Assembly (NCBI GenBank): GCA_023256215.1
Contig: JAGDXB010000058.1
Span: forward strand, 6,685 to 56,374
DNA: 49,690 nt
DNA from: Vulcanisaeta sp.
GTDB taxonomy: Archaea; Thermoproteota; Thermoprotei; Thermoproteales; Thermocladiaceae
Direction: 5' to 3'
In this document: positions 19,258-28,704 of the stretch, in pieces
How positions within the stretch are numbered: position 1 is the first letter of the stretch
How the letters are laid out: each line of letters begins with the position of its first letter
Translations under genes and position numbers: made by a program
The notes under the pieces: model-generated
The model's input: the letters and a program-made list of their open reading frames with translations, nothing else
Told to the model about the DNA's origin: nothing
The model's database searches: none

Positions 19258-19318
19258 GTGATTGATGAATCCGACAGGCCTCTGATAATTATTGATGAGG
19301 AATCCGGAGCTGACTAGC
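19258..19318 (+). ncRNA. C/D-box sRNA
   Basis: C TTGATGA (19262-19268), guide ATCCGACAGGCCT, D' CTGA (19282-19285), C' TTGATGA (19292-19298), guide GGAATCCGGAG, D CTGA (19310-19313); A/T-rich TATA-like tttatttaaaa upstream. Confidence 0.8.
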
Positions 19319-19401
19319 CACCTTCACGATCATTTAATAAGTAACGGAATACCCACACAGCGTAACCCAAATAGGTTTTAAACGAGTTCTCGAATTCATT
19401 A

Positions 19402-19457
19402 GTGAGTGATGAGCATCTACGGCCTGATTACTGATGAATCCTCTCAGCACTGAGTAT
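19402..19457 (+). ncRNA. C/D-box sRNA
   Basis: C GTGATGA (19406-19412), guide GCATCTACGGC, D' CTGA (19424-19427), C' CTGATGA (19431-19437), guide ATCCTCTCAGCA, D CTGA (19450-19453); ttttaaa at about 19376, about 26 nt upstream. Confidence 0.8.
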
Positions 19458-19497
19458 CGTATTAAGGCTAATTAATGCAGTACCTGCAATCTTATCA

Positions 19498-20211
19498 ATG
19501 ACTTCACTCGTAATTTTTATTCCCCGTACGGAGGCATCCTTTGCGTTACTCAGGAATTTATTACCTACGATTATTAGGCGGTTTAGGAAAGTGGCTTTAC
19601 CATTACCAAGGGAATACTGCACTGCCGCGATTATGGATCCTAACCAGGCATTAAATATCCTAAGTAAATTGGGTGGGTCTTTCGTTAGGTTATGGGGTTG
19701 GTTTCCCAAGTTCTTTAGGGACTTAATTGCCGGTGGCGTTGATGCGTATTTTCACTGCTATGATGATATGGATAGGCTTAGGAATGCGGTGAACGTCGGT
19801 ATTGAGATTGCTAGGTTAGTGCTTAGGTATAGGCTTGGTGCCGCTACTAACATTAATGATTGGTTGATCCCCTTCAAGAAAAGTGCCTTGGTTAATATCG
19901 ATATTAAGGATATAGGCAGGTACGATGTCGTTATTGTTGATGATTATTCGTTGATGCTGTCATTACTAAATGATCTAGGTAGTATTATCACGCTAGGTCC
20001 CTTAGTCCCAACACCCATTGATCTCCTAGCCCTCATTTCTATCGGCAGATTAAGTGAGGATAATCTGTCTAGGGTTGTTAGTTACGTCACTAAATACATA
20101 GGTGATTACGTAATAATGAGCAGAGACTTAACTGAGGCTTTCTCAAGACTGGTGAGTGACAGTGATTACTTATCCTTTGTTAGGTTCCTCGGTCTATTAG
20201 TTGTTCTGTGA
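19498..20211 (+). CDS. Hypothetical protein
   Basis: Long ORF; no recognised motif; true start uncertain. Confidence 0.55.
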   Translation: MTSLVIFIPRTEASFALLRNLLPTIIRRFRKVALPLPREYCTAAIMDPNQALNILSKLGGSFVRLWGWFPKFFRDLIAGGVDAYFHCYDDMDRLRNAVNVGIEIARLVLRYRLGAATNINDWLIPFKKSALVNIDIKDIGRYDVVIVDDYSLMLSLLNDLGSIITLGPLVPTPIDLLALISIGRLSEDNLSRVVSYVTKYIGDYVIMSRDLTEAFSRLVSDSDYLSFVRFLGLLVVL

Positions 20212-20409
20212 CGTTATTGTCGGTGTTATTACTATTGCTGAGTATGGGCAGTTGTCTTGGCATGAGTAACAGCCTGAGCATGCCTGTTCATTTATTACGT
20301 AGGCTTTATCCCTTAATTTACCTGTCAGCACCCCCTTTGGGCATATGGTCCAGCATATTCCACATCCAATACAACTATCTAGCACCTTAACCTTTATTGC
20401 GAATCTCAT
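20197..20409 (-). CDS. 2[4Fe-4S] ferredoxin
   Basis: CIGCGICWTICPKG and CSGCYSCQDNCPY. Confidence 0.9.
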   Translation of the reverse strand: MRFAIKVKVLDSCIGCGICWTICPKGVLTGKLRDKAYVINEQACSGCYSCQDNCPYSAIVITPTITSQNN

Positions 20410-20603
20410 GGCCTAATTAGGTATCGCACCCTCCCTAATTAAGTTAATCTGTTATTGCTTAGGCTTGTGAACACAATATTTTTAAGGGCTTAGTTAGCTC
20501 GGGTTTCGGGACCTTTATTGCCAAGCTACAGCTCATCAAGGCTGGTGAGCAGAGACTTAGGGAGAAGTGGAGGAACTTCACTGAGTGGTTTAATTGGGTA
20601 ATA

Positions 20604-21986
20604 ATGGAGACTGGGCTTTACGACTATAGGTATCCTGTAAAGGGTGCCTATGTCTGGAGACCTTATGGCGTGAAGCTTAGGAGGTTAGTGGAGTCATATA
20701 TTAGGTATGTTCATGACGAGACAGGGCATCAGGAGGTGCTGTTCCCCGTCTTTATACCCTATGAGTTCCTGGCTAAAGAGAGCGAGCACATTAGGGGATT
20801 TGAAAGTGAGGTGTTCTGGGTAAGCAAAGGTGGTGTTGGTGAGGAGAGACTAGTCCTTAGACCCACCAGCGAGACCGCCATGATGCCTATGTTTAAGTTA
20901 TGGATTAAAGACCACACCGACCTACCATTTAGAGTTTACCAAATAGTAAGTGTATTTAGAGCCGAGACCAAGGCCACAAGGCCCATGATTAGACTTAGGG
21001 AAATATCGATGTTTAAGGAGGCACATACAGCACACGCCAATAGGGAGGATGCGGAGAGGCAAATTAGGGAAGCCGTGGAGATCTATAAGAAAATATTTGA
21101 TTACTTAGGTGTACCGTATCTAATAAGTCAAAGACCTGAGTGGGATAAATTCGCCGGTGCTGTCTATACTATTGCCTTCGACACAGTAATGCCCGATGGC
21201 AAGACCATGCAGATAGGTACTGTTCATTACCTTGGCACGAACTTCTCCAAGGTATTCGACGTCAAGTACTTAACACCAAATGGTGATTGGGAGTACGTGC
21301 ACACGACAAGCTACGGAATTTCTGAGAGGGTTATTGCAGCTACAATAGCGATTCATGGCGATGATAAGGGGTTAGTGCTACCGCCAAATGTCGCACCAAT
21401 ACAGGTAGTTATTGTGCCTATAATGTACAAGGGCACTGAGGACGCTATATTGAAAGAAACTAAGGCCATCCAGGAGGAACTCGTTAATTCAGGTATTAGG
21501 GTTATGGTTGATGACAGGACTGATAAGACGCCTGGTTGGAAGTATAATTATTGGGAAATGATGGGCGTGCCATTGAGAATCGAGATAGGCCCTAAGGATA
21601 TTGAGAATAGGCAAGTCGTGCTGGCCAGGAGAGATACCCTGGAGAAGTATGCTGCTCCAAGGGACGGTCTTGTTGAAACCATAAAGGAAATATTGAATGA
21701 AATTAATAATAATCTAAGGAACTCAGCATGGGCCTTCCTTAGATCCATGGTCTCTAAGACCGCAAATATTGATGAGGCCAGGGCTAGGCTTGATAATGGC
21801 GGTGTCGTTGAGGTTCCGTGGAGTGGCGATAATGATTGCGGCATGAGAATTCAACAATTGCTTGACGCTGATGCCTTAGGTATACCAATGGATGAGGAGC
21901 CTAGTAAGGATATTGGTGGTTTAAGAGATCTGGCATGTAGTGATAAGCAGGCTAATTATTGGTTAAGGATTTCGAGGCGTTATTAA
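20604..21986 (+). CDS. proS: Prolyl-tRNA synthetase; translation probably begins upstream of 20604
   Basis: [63 protein letters not shown]; upstream in-frame [13 protein letters not shown] also looks coding. Confidence 0.95.
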   Translation: METGLYDYRYPVKGAYVWRPYGVKLRRLVESYIRYVHDETGHQEVLFPVFIPYEFLAKESEHIRGFESEVFWVSKGGVGEERLVLRPTSETAMMPMFKLWIKDHTDLPFRVYQIVSVFRAETKATRPMIRLREISMFKEAHTAHANREDAERQIREAVEIYKKIFDYLGVPYLISQRPEWDKFAGAVYTIAFDTVMPDGKTMQIGTVHYLGTNFSKVFDVKYLTPNGDWEYVHTTSYGISERVIAATIAIHGDDKGLVLPPNVAPIQVVIVPIMYKGTEDAILKETKAIQEELVNSGIRVMVDDRTDKTPGWKYNYWEMMGVPLRIEIGPKDIENRQVVLARRDTLEKYAAPRDGLVETIKEILNEINNNLRNSAWAFLRSMVSKTANIDEARARLDNGGVVEVPWSGDNDCGMRIQQLLDADALGIPMDEEPSKDIGGLRDLACSDKQANYWLRISRRY

Positions 21987-22031
21987 ATTGAAGGCAAAAC
22001 CTTTAAGATTAAGTCATACCATTTAAAATCG

Positions 22032-22787
22032 ATGAAGATATTACCAATAATCGCCGCGGTCATCATAATCATGGCTTTAGGAACAGCAACTTACCTATTA
22101 ATGATAAATCAAAATAGCCCAACATCTGCCTTAATGAATGCTAAAAAGCTCGTGACTAAAAACGTAACCGTCACCTACGAAATATCAATATTACCTACAC
22201 TAATCATGGGTAACAACGCACCTAGCATACCTGGAATCCCATTCATGATGGGGTGGATCAATGGTTTAATTACAATATCCAGAACACCGCTCATGGATGC
22301 CACGGTAATAAACGGTACATTATACTTTAGGCATTTCGGTATAGTTGGTATTAAGTTGAACGCGGCTCTTTGGAGGCATGATAATAGTCTATGCTATGCA
22401 TATAAACTTGGATTTATGATTCCACAAACCGTCACGAACTGCGTACCCTATACGAACATTACTAGTAATTTTATGACAATACTGAATGAAAGTAGGTATG
22501 TGGGTAAGGGTAGTTGGGATGGAGAAACCACGTACTGCTTTACTGCGTCTGTTACGTTGATGCCGACGCAAGCTAGCTCATGGAATGTACCAATTATCTT
22601 AAACGTAACTAAAATGTGCTTATTGGATAATGGTATACCTGCAAACATTACTATATACGTATACCCAGCACAGTACTCCGGCATTGCCAACTTTATAATC
22701 AATGCTAACTTCACATTGGTTAGTTACTCATTCACATTCAATCAGTATGAATTTACGCAAATAACTAACGGCCTTCTACCTGGTTAA
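22032..22787 (+). CDS. Membrane-anchored extracellular protein, paralogue of 43916-44665
   Basis: N-terminal hydrophobic anchor; several N-glycosylation-like sequons; conserved Cys pattern. Confidence 0.65.
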   Translation: MKILPIIAAVIIIMALGTATYLLMINQNSPTSALMNAKKLVTKNVTVTYEISILPTLIMGNNAPSIPGIPFMMGWINGLITISRTPLMDATVINGTLYFRHFGIVGIKLNAALWRHDNSLCYAYKLGFMIPQTVTNCVPYTNITSNFMTILNESRYVGKGSWDGETTYCFTASVTLMPTQASSWNVPIILNVTKMCLLDNGIPANITIYVYPAQYSGIANFIINANFTLVSYSFTFNQYEFTQITNGLLPG

Positions 22788-23475
22788 ACCTGGCACTGAT
22801 GGCCTTAAGTATCTTTGTGGTACTACATAGTGGGCAATCAACATAATCATTAAACCTAATAACCTGGATATCGTCCAAACCTCTCTTTTTCAACTCCTCC
22901 CTTATTGAATCCTCATTAAATGGCTGATTAGGGCCGAGCAGTATTATGTTGGGTCTTTCCTCCTCCACAACCCTGAACATGTCGCCCTCATAACCAAGCC
23001 TAGCCTTATGAACATAGACAATACTACTAAGCACACTAAGCCTTTGATCCTCAGGTATAATTACATCCCTACCCTTAATCCTCCTTACCGTAGAATCACG
23101 GGCTATAACCGCCACGACACGGCCAAGCGACCAAGCATGCTTCAGGTAAGCTATATGACCTGGGTGTATTATCTCGAATGTACCAGCCACGAACACCTTA
23201 TTCTGCGACCTACTAATTAAATCATCAGTTTTGTTCCAATTAAAATGAGCAATATTAAGCATTCTCAGTGCATCAAGTAGCCCCTCTGCGTAGGCTATTG
23301 TTGCCAATGCCGTGAATGTATCACCCTTAGATAGGTAAAACATGGAATCCCTCAGGTATGCCTTGGCTATCTCAATTATCTCATTTTTAACGCCCTCCCT
23401 CTCTATCTGTTCAAGTGCATTGGCTACATTCCTTATGTATGCCTCAACCTTGACCTCTGGGCTTACCTTCTCCAT
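22765..23475 (-). CDS. DUF357-like domain fused to cytidylyltransferase (RibL-like FAD synthase)
   Basis: VAGTFEIIHPGHIAYLKHAWSLG HxGH, RRIKGRDVIIPEDQRL; helical N-terminal domain. Confidence 0.8.
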   Translation of the reverse strand: MEKVSPEVKVEAYIRNVANALEQIEREGVKNEIIEIAKAYLRDSMFYLSKGDTFTALATIAYAEGLLDALRMLNIAHFNWNKTDDLISRSQNKVFVAGTFEIIHPGHIAYLKHAWSLGRVVAVIARDSTVRRIKGRDVIIPEDQRLSVLSSIVYVHKARLGYEGDMFRVVEEERPNIILLGPNQPFNEDSIREELKKRGLDDIQVIRFNDYVDCPLCSTTKILKAISARFNQVEGR

Positions 23476-23575
23476 TATTATTCGTAGTTGCTCAATAACC
23501 TATGGTTAATAAGTTTTCCAATGTCATAAATACAACATATTTTTAATGGGATTGACCAATTACTATTACCGCCGC

Positions 23576-24085
23576 TTATTCTCTAATTATTTCAAGGGAT
23601 ATGAAGGTCTTTGTGTCCTCAATACCCTCCATCATACTTAATACCCTTAGGATATCATTAACGTTGACCTCTCTCGTGATTAATATGAGGTCGTAATCAC
23701 CAGACACTCTATAGGCTTTCTCGATGGGCAGCTCCTTAATCTTTTCATAGGTTATGGTCCTATACCTAGGCTGAACCTTAACCAGTATAACGGCCTCATT
23801 AGAACTCATTCTCAAAACCCTAAGCGCCTTCTCAGTGACATCAACGAATTCACGGCCAGTCCTTATCAAGCCAAAGTCCTTAAGCTTCTTAAGGTGTACA
23901 CTAAGTGCCTGCCTGGTCATTCCAAGCTCCCTCGCGAGTTCGTCCTGGTCGGCATACACCGTATAGACCTTAAGTGGAACAGCCTTCTTAAGGAGGTATT
24001 GAAGAACCTGGAGTTGCCTCTCAGTTAATTGTCTCTCGATTTCAGCTGGGGTTGCCTCTCCACTTGATGTGGTTATTGAAGCCAT
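23576..24085 (-). CDS. Lrp/AsnC-like HTH transcriptional regulator with C-terminal ligand-binding fold
   Basis: DELARELGMTRQALSVHLKKLKDFGLIRTGR HTH; C-terminal VSGDYDLILITREVNVNDILRVLSMMEGIEDTKTFISLEII. Confidence 0.8.
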   Translation of the reverse strand: MASITTSSGEATPAEIERQLTERQLQVLQYLLKKAVPLKVYTVYADQDELARELGMTRQALSVHLKKLKDFGLIRTGREFVDVTEKALRVLRMSSNEAVILVKVQPRYRTITYEKIKELPIEKAYRVSGDYDLILITREVNVNDILRVLSMMEGIEDTKTFISLEIIRE

Positions 24086-24265
24086 AGTAATCTACCAAAA
24101 TAGGGTGTAGCACTAGTATAAAAAGGTTATTCCTAAATATTATATATCAGCCATTAGATAATCCACCGTAAAAAATAAAGATTGCTCCAAACATACAATC
24201 AATAATTAATAATTAAACCCAGTATAAACATAATACTCTATAGGAAATCCTAAAGAAAACATTCT

Positions 24266-25231
24266 CTAAATAAAGAAACGCACTAAAAATACCCTAACTA
24301 TAAGCAATATCGATATAAAAATTAACGAAAGAACGACCGATACATCGAATAATTTAAGAGAAAGTCTCAACGTACTGATACTAGGCCCTGGTGCACCATC
24401 ATTAATCCTATACCTACCAACCTTCTCCAACACCACATTAAGCGCCCCTGCAAAGGAGGCCATAGGCCACCCAGAGTTAATACTGTTTACTTTCCCATGA
24501 TAAAGCATCGCTACCCTAACGCTTCTCCTCCAATCTAGCCCAATTAATGCGGCGGCCGCTGAAAAAATGATTAGCGATAACCTAGCCGGTATATAATTTA
24601 ATGCCGTATCCACAGTGGCCGAGAACCAACCAACCTCTTCGTATGGCCATCCCCTATAACCGACCATAGAATCCATAGTGTTTGAAAGCCTCTGCAATAA
24701 TGCGCCAGGCAGACCAATTAATGCGTAGTAAAATAAGGGCGATAAAAAACCATCGACAAAAGACTCAGCCATACTCTCAATAACGGCTGATATTAAATGC
24801 TCAGTATCCAAGTCCCAAACATTCCGCCTAACAATTTCCTGAACCAATGAACGTGCACCAACCAAGTCGTTGGTCTCCAGCTTATTCAGGATATTCTTAA
24901 CATAGTCTCTCATAAGCCTTATCGAGAATGTTAATTTAAGTATGTACGAATAAATTATGATACCAATAATGATATTAATGATGATCGTTAACCATGAAAT
25001 AAAGTAATAAATAATTAGTACCGGTACTACGGAAATAAACCATAGAAATATTCCGAAGGCTTTACCGCCAGGCTTAAATAACCTGCTGGTAATCATACCG
25101 CATAGTACGACAGGGTGCATATTTATTAGTGGGCCTCTTGGCTCGCCAATTACCAAATCAATAATTATTGATAGTATTAAGGCTGCTAAGTAGTACTGAA
25201 TCAGGGAACTTATGCTCAACATCGTAAACAC
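24266..25231 (-). CDS. cobD: Adenosylcobinamide-phosphate synthase
   Basis: DLVIGEPRGPLINMHPVVLCGMI, IVRRNVWDLD..HLISAVIESMAESFVDGFLSPLFYY, GYRGWPYEEVGWFSA. Confidence 0.9.
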   Translation of the reverse strand: MFTMLSISSLIQYYLAALILSIIIDLVIGEPRGPLINMHPVVLCGMITSRLFKPGGKAFGIFLWFISVVPVLIIYYFISWLTIIINIIIGIIIYSYILKLTFSIRLMRDYVKNILNKLETNDLVGARSLVQEIVRRNVWDLDTEHLISAVIESMAESFVDGFLSPLFYYALIGLPGALLQRLSNTMDSMVGYRGWPYEEVGWFSATVDTALNYIPARLSLIIFSAAAALIGLDWRRSVRVAMLYHGKVNSINSGWPMASFAGALNVVLEKVGRYRINDGAPGPSISTLRLSLKLFDVSVVLSLIFISILLIVRVFLVRFFI

Positions 25232-25791
25232 CTAGTATTCCTTATCAACCAGGGTAGTACCCCTCTAAAATAATCCATAAACTCCCTAAGCTCAAATAAG
25301 GGTCTCAATACATTAGTGTTTGGGCATAGATTTTGTGTTGTGGTGAGTATCTCCTTATAGATTGAGCCTCGAGCTAAAATTACAGGAATCAACCTATTTG
25401 GGCAATGATTGGTTAAGTAATTATTAAGTAATGGCTCAAGCTTCAGAAAGGCAACATCGGTCAGACCAAGCCTATCTATCTCGTTGAGGAACCTTTGGTC
25501 ATTCTCTCCATGAAATACGTAAAGTCCAGGCCCTAGATTAAGTAGGAATTGCTTGATTCCTGGCCACTCTAGTAATGGTGGCGATTCGTACCCTGTTATA
25601 GCTACGGCATTATCATAATCCTTACCATACCCAACGAATAATGGTACATACACGTCGCCAGAAATGTCATTTACTGATGGTTCAGCCAATGAATTAAATG
25701 CATAGAGAACACCAACATTATTAGCAAAGTTCCTTACGCTATCTATGTAGTCAGGATCCCTCGAACCGTGAACAACAATCACCACCTTCAC
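25216..25791 (-). CDS. Divergent CbiX-like protein (sirohydrochlorin cobaltochelatase family)
   Basis: VVIVVHGSRDPDYIDSVRNFA start typical of CbiX; overlaps cobD ORF by 16 nt. Confidence 0.5.
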   Translation of the reverse strand: MKVVIVVHGSRDPDYIDSVRNFANNVGVLYAFNSLAEPSVNDISGDVYVPLFVGYGKDYDNAVAITGYESPPLLEWPGIKQFLLNLGPGLYVFHGENDQRFLNEIDRLGLTDVAFLKLEPLLNNYLTNHCPNRLIPVILARGSIYKEILTTTQNLCPNTNVLRPLFELREFMDYFRGVLPWLIRNTRCLRC

Positions 25792-25861
25792 GGTAAAATC
25801 ACGTTCCTACTTAATTATTGAGCATTTAAGCTTAATTAAGCCTATAATTGATTAATGGATA

Positions 25862-26629
25862 ATGCGATCTCGAGCAACGGCATTAGTACTTTATTACCCA
25901 TTGATACTAATATTGGTAGCTTTAGGCATAATCATAGCCGTAATCACACCCAGTTATTATGCCGTAATTCCTGAGTTCATTCTATCTCTAATCTTCATAT
26001 ACACAGTACTTAAACTACGCCGCGGCCTAAACATAGGTTATCTCTACATAGCCGCATTACTATTAATAATTTTGCTTAGCTTCGCCTCAGTGTTCATAAT
26101 AAGGCCCGTAAAAATACTCAACCTGGCATTTACGGAATTTGAGAAGAATATCTTTAGGGGCTTCATGTACGTAGTTATTTACTTATTCGCATCATTACTG
26201 CCGGATAGTGCCACAGACCTGGTGGGTACATTACCAATATTTCTATTGGTGTCTGCAATCGCAATCCTGGAGTTTAGACTTAGGTATTACATACTCGCGG
26301 GTATCGTGACAGGCATACTCGGTATTGGTATTTCCACCGTGATTCTATCCCTAATATTTAACAAGATTATCGTTACATACGGCCTATCAGCAATGACCAT
26401 GGGACTTATGGGATCATCATTAATGGCATCATTAATAAACACGATAAAGAGACGTAATAAGCCCATGCATATGCTCAACTTCTTATTAATGATGTATGCC
26501 GCATATGAATCAATATGGTTACTCATACCAATACCACCAATACTGATTATTAATAATGTCGGCATTAATAGGCTTGGTCACTTCATAAGCTTTCTGGCCG
26601 GAGCCATAGTTGCAATATTTATAACCTAG
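25862..26629 (+). CDS. Polytopic membrane protein
   Basis: Multiple hydrophobic segments. Confidence 0.6.
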   Translation: MRSRATALVLYYPLILILVALGIIIAVITPSYYAVIPEFILSLIFIYTVLKLRRGLNIGYLYIAALLLIILLSFASVFIIRPVKILNLAFTEFEKNIFRGFMYVVIYLFASLLPDSATDLVGTLPIFLLVSAIAILEFRLRYYILAGIVTGILGIGISTVILSLIFNKIIVTYGLSAMTMGLMGSSLMASLINTIKRRNKPMHMLNFLLMMYAAYESIWLLIPIPPILIINNVGINRLGHFISFLAGAIVAIFIT

Positions 26630-26648
26630 GAAGCCACGAATAGGGTTA

Positions 26649-27053
26649 ATGAGTAATGCACAAACAACTAAAAGGTCAGGTGCTTGGTCTATATTCATGG
26701 GTATTGGATTATTCCTATACATAGTGAATGCCAGCGTATTGATTTACTATCAATTTGAATACTACACAAATCCAGGACTAATTACCTCAATGCTCTCAAT
26801 ACTTCCATCCGCATACACGTCGCAGATTACGTCTTTTATTCAGGACGGTTTTGTTGGGCTGTTCGGTGTTATCTCAATATTAATAGTACTGGCAATAATA
26901 TACATGGCAACTGGGGTTGTATTGAGTAATAGATCAAGCAAGGCATTAAGGATTGCCTTAATTGCTTCAGTGATCATTCAGTTATTCATAGGTAATGCGG
27001 GAATGATACTCGGACTTATACTGCTCATCGTAAGTATATTTCTCATGAGGTGA
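26649..27053 (+). CDS. Small membrane protein
   Basis: Multiple hydrophobic segments; overlaps next gene by 4 nt. Confidence 0.6.
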   Translation: MSNAQTTKRSGAWSIFMGIGLFLYIVNASVLIYYQFEYYTNPGLITSMLSILPSAYTSQITSFIQDGFVGLFGVISILIVLAIIYMATGVVLSNRSSKALRIALIASVIIQLFIGNAGMILGLILLIVSIFLMR

Positions 27054-28015
27054 GTAATACGAAGATATTGATAACTGGCGGTGCTGGCTTCATAGGTTCC
27101 TTCTTAACAGAGAGACTTGTCGAGCTTGGGTTTGAGGTCATTGTTGTTGATAACCTAAGCTCCGGTGATATTAGCAGGCTTAGCAGTATTATTGATAGGA
27201 TAAGGTTCGTTAAGGATGATGTAAAGAGTCCTAGGTTCCCTGAGGTTTTTCGCGATGTAAATACCGTATTCCATCTAGCAGCTAATCCCGAGGTTAGGAT
27301 ATCAATAACGGAACCCCAGGTACATTTTAATGAAAATGTCTTGGCCACATTTAATATTCTCGAGTTATCTCGTAAGTATGGCGTTAAAAACGTGGTTTAC
27401 GCGTCATCGAGCACGGTTTATGGTGATGCGAAGGTAATGCCAACACCAGAGGATTATCCAATACAGCCAATCAGCGTTTATGGCGCGGCGAAGGCTGCTG
27501 GTGAAATAATGTGTGCCACATACGCGAGGCTCTACGGCATTAACTGCGTTGCACTTAGGTACGCTAACATAGTTGGGCCTAGGTTAAGGCATGGTGTTAT
27601 ACATGATCTACTCATTAAGCTTAAGAAAGACCCAAGTACTCTCGAGGTGCTTGGTGATGGGTCGCAGGAGAAGTCGTACCTATACATAACGGATACGATA
27701 AATGCCACGGTAATGGCGTGGCAACATGCATTGGAGAGTAATGGTGGTGTCTATATATACAATGTGGGTAACTTAGATACAATCACCGTAAAGGAAATCG
27801 TCAATTTAGTTATTAAGGCGTCAGGGTTTAATCCAAGAATTACGTATAGACCGGCGACGCCAGATGGTAGAGGGTGGCCGGGCGATGTTAAGAGAATGTG
27901 GTTATCAATTGATAAAATAATGAGGGAGGTTGGTTGGAAACCAATGATGAGTAGCAGAGAGGCTATAGATTTGACGGCCAAGGCATTGGTGGAAGAGTTG
28001 GGTGTTCATGCATGA
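27050..28015 (+). CDS. NAD-dependent sugar epimerase (GalE-like)
   Basis: ILITGGAGFIGSFLTERLV, YASSSTVYG, YGAAKAAGE. Confidence 0.9.
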   Translation: MSNTKILITGGAGFIGSFLTERLVELGFEVIVVDNLSSGDISRLSSIIDRIRFVKDDVKSPRFPEVFRDVNTVFHLAANPEVRISITEPQVHFNENVLATFNILELSRKYGVKNVVYASSSTVYGDAKVMPTPEDYPIQPISVYGAAKAAGEIMCATYARLYGINCVALRYANIVGPRLRHGVIHDLLIKLKKDPSTLEVLGDGSQEKSYLYITDTINATVMAWQHALESNGGVYIYNVGNLDTITVKEIVNLVIKASGFNPRITYRPATPDGRGWPGDVKRMWLSIDKIMREVGWKPMMSSREAIDLTAKALVEELGVHA

Positions 28016-28704
28016 CTAGGGTACTGGTATTAAGGGCTCAGGGGAAGGTAAGGCCTTTACATGTGCAGGGTATCGACATAATACAAATACCTGTCATAAA
28101 GACAGTACCTAATGAGAATGTAATCAAGAATTTGCAATCGATAAGTGCCGATTATGTGGTGGTTATGAGCACGGTTGTGGTCAAGTATGTAGGCGATGCG
28201 CTTAGGCAACTAGGTAGGAATGCTAAGGTAGTAGGTGTTGGTCCCAGGACCTGTGAGGAGGTGGAGAAACTAGGCATTAAATGCGAAATACCCAGTGAGT
28301 TCTCAAGTCAAGGCATTGTAAACTTTATGAGCAAGTTACCTCAGGGCAGAGTCGTTATATTAAGGTCCACAAAGGGCAATGATTATTTAGGGAGTGAATT
28401 AAGGAGAGCAGGTCATCAAGTAATTGAGTATAGAGTATACGATGTAGAAGTAGATGCCATCAATGCAGCAATAGCATGCAAACTACTTAATTACGTAGAC
28501 TACGTGGTATTCATGAGCCCTATGACATATAGAGCCCTAAAAGATTGTGATAAAGATCTATTGAGGAGGAAGACCGTTATAGCCATTGGAAGAACTACGG
28601 CAAGCGAGATATCGCGTTATGGAATAAATGCAATAATTCCAGGTGAGTATACGTATGATGGCGTGATCAACTTATTGATAAAATCACTTAATTACTATCA
28701 ATAA
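28012..28704 (+). CDS. hemD: Uroporphyrinogen-III synthase-like protein
   Basis: Two-lobed HemD pattern: VVGVGPRTCEEVEKLGI, VVILRSTKGNDYLGSELRRAGHQVIEYRVYD, VIAIGRTTASEISRYGI; overlaps epimerase by 4 nt. Confidence 0.75.
   Translation: MTRVLVLRAQGKVRPLHVQGIDIIQIPVIKTVPNENVIKNLQSISADYVVVMSTVVVKYVGDALRQLGRNAKVVGVGPRTCEEVEKLGIKCEIPSEFSSQGIVNFMSKLPQGRVVILRSTKGNDYLGSELRRAGHQVIEYRVYDVEVDAINAAIACKLLNYVDYVVFMSPMTYRALKDCDKDLLRRKTVIAIGRTTASEISRYGINAIIPGEYTYDGVINLLIKSLNYYQ

Noticed and set aside
19428-19709. 93-aa minus-strand ORF covering the end of an sRNA
   Set aside because: Overlaps the 19402 sRNA candidate and a longer opposite ORF; no motif.
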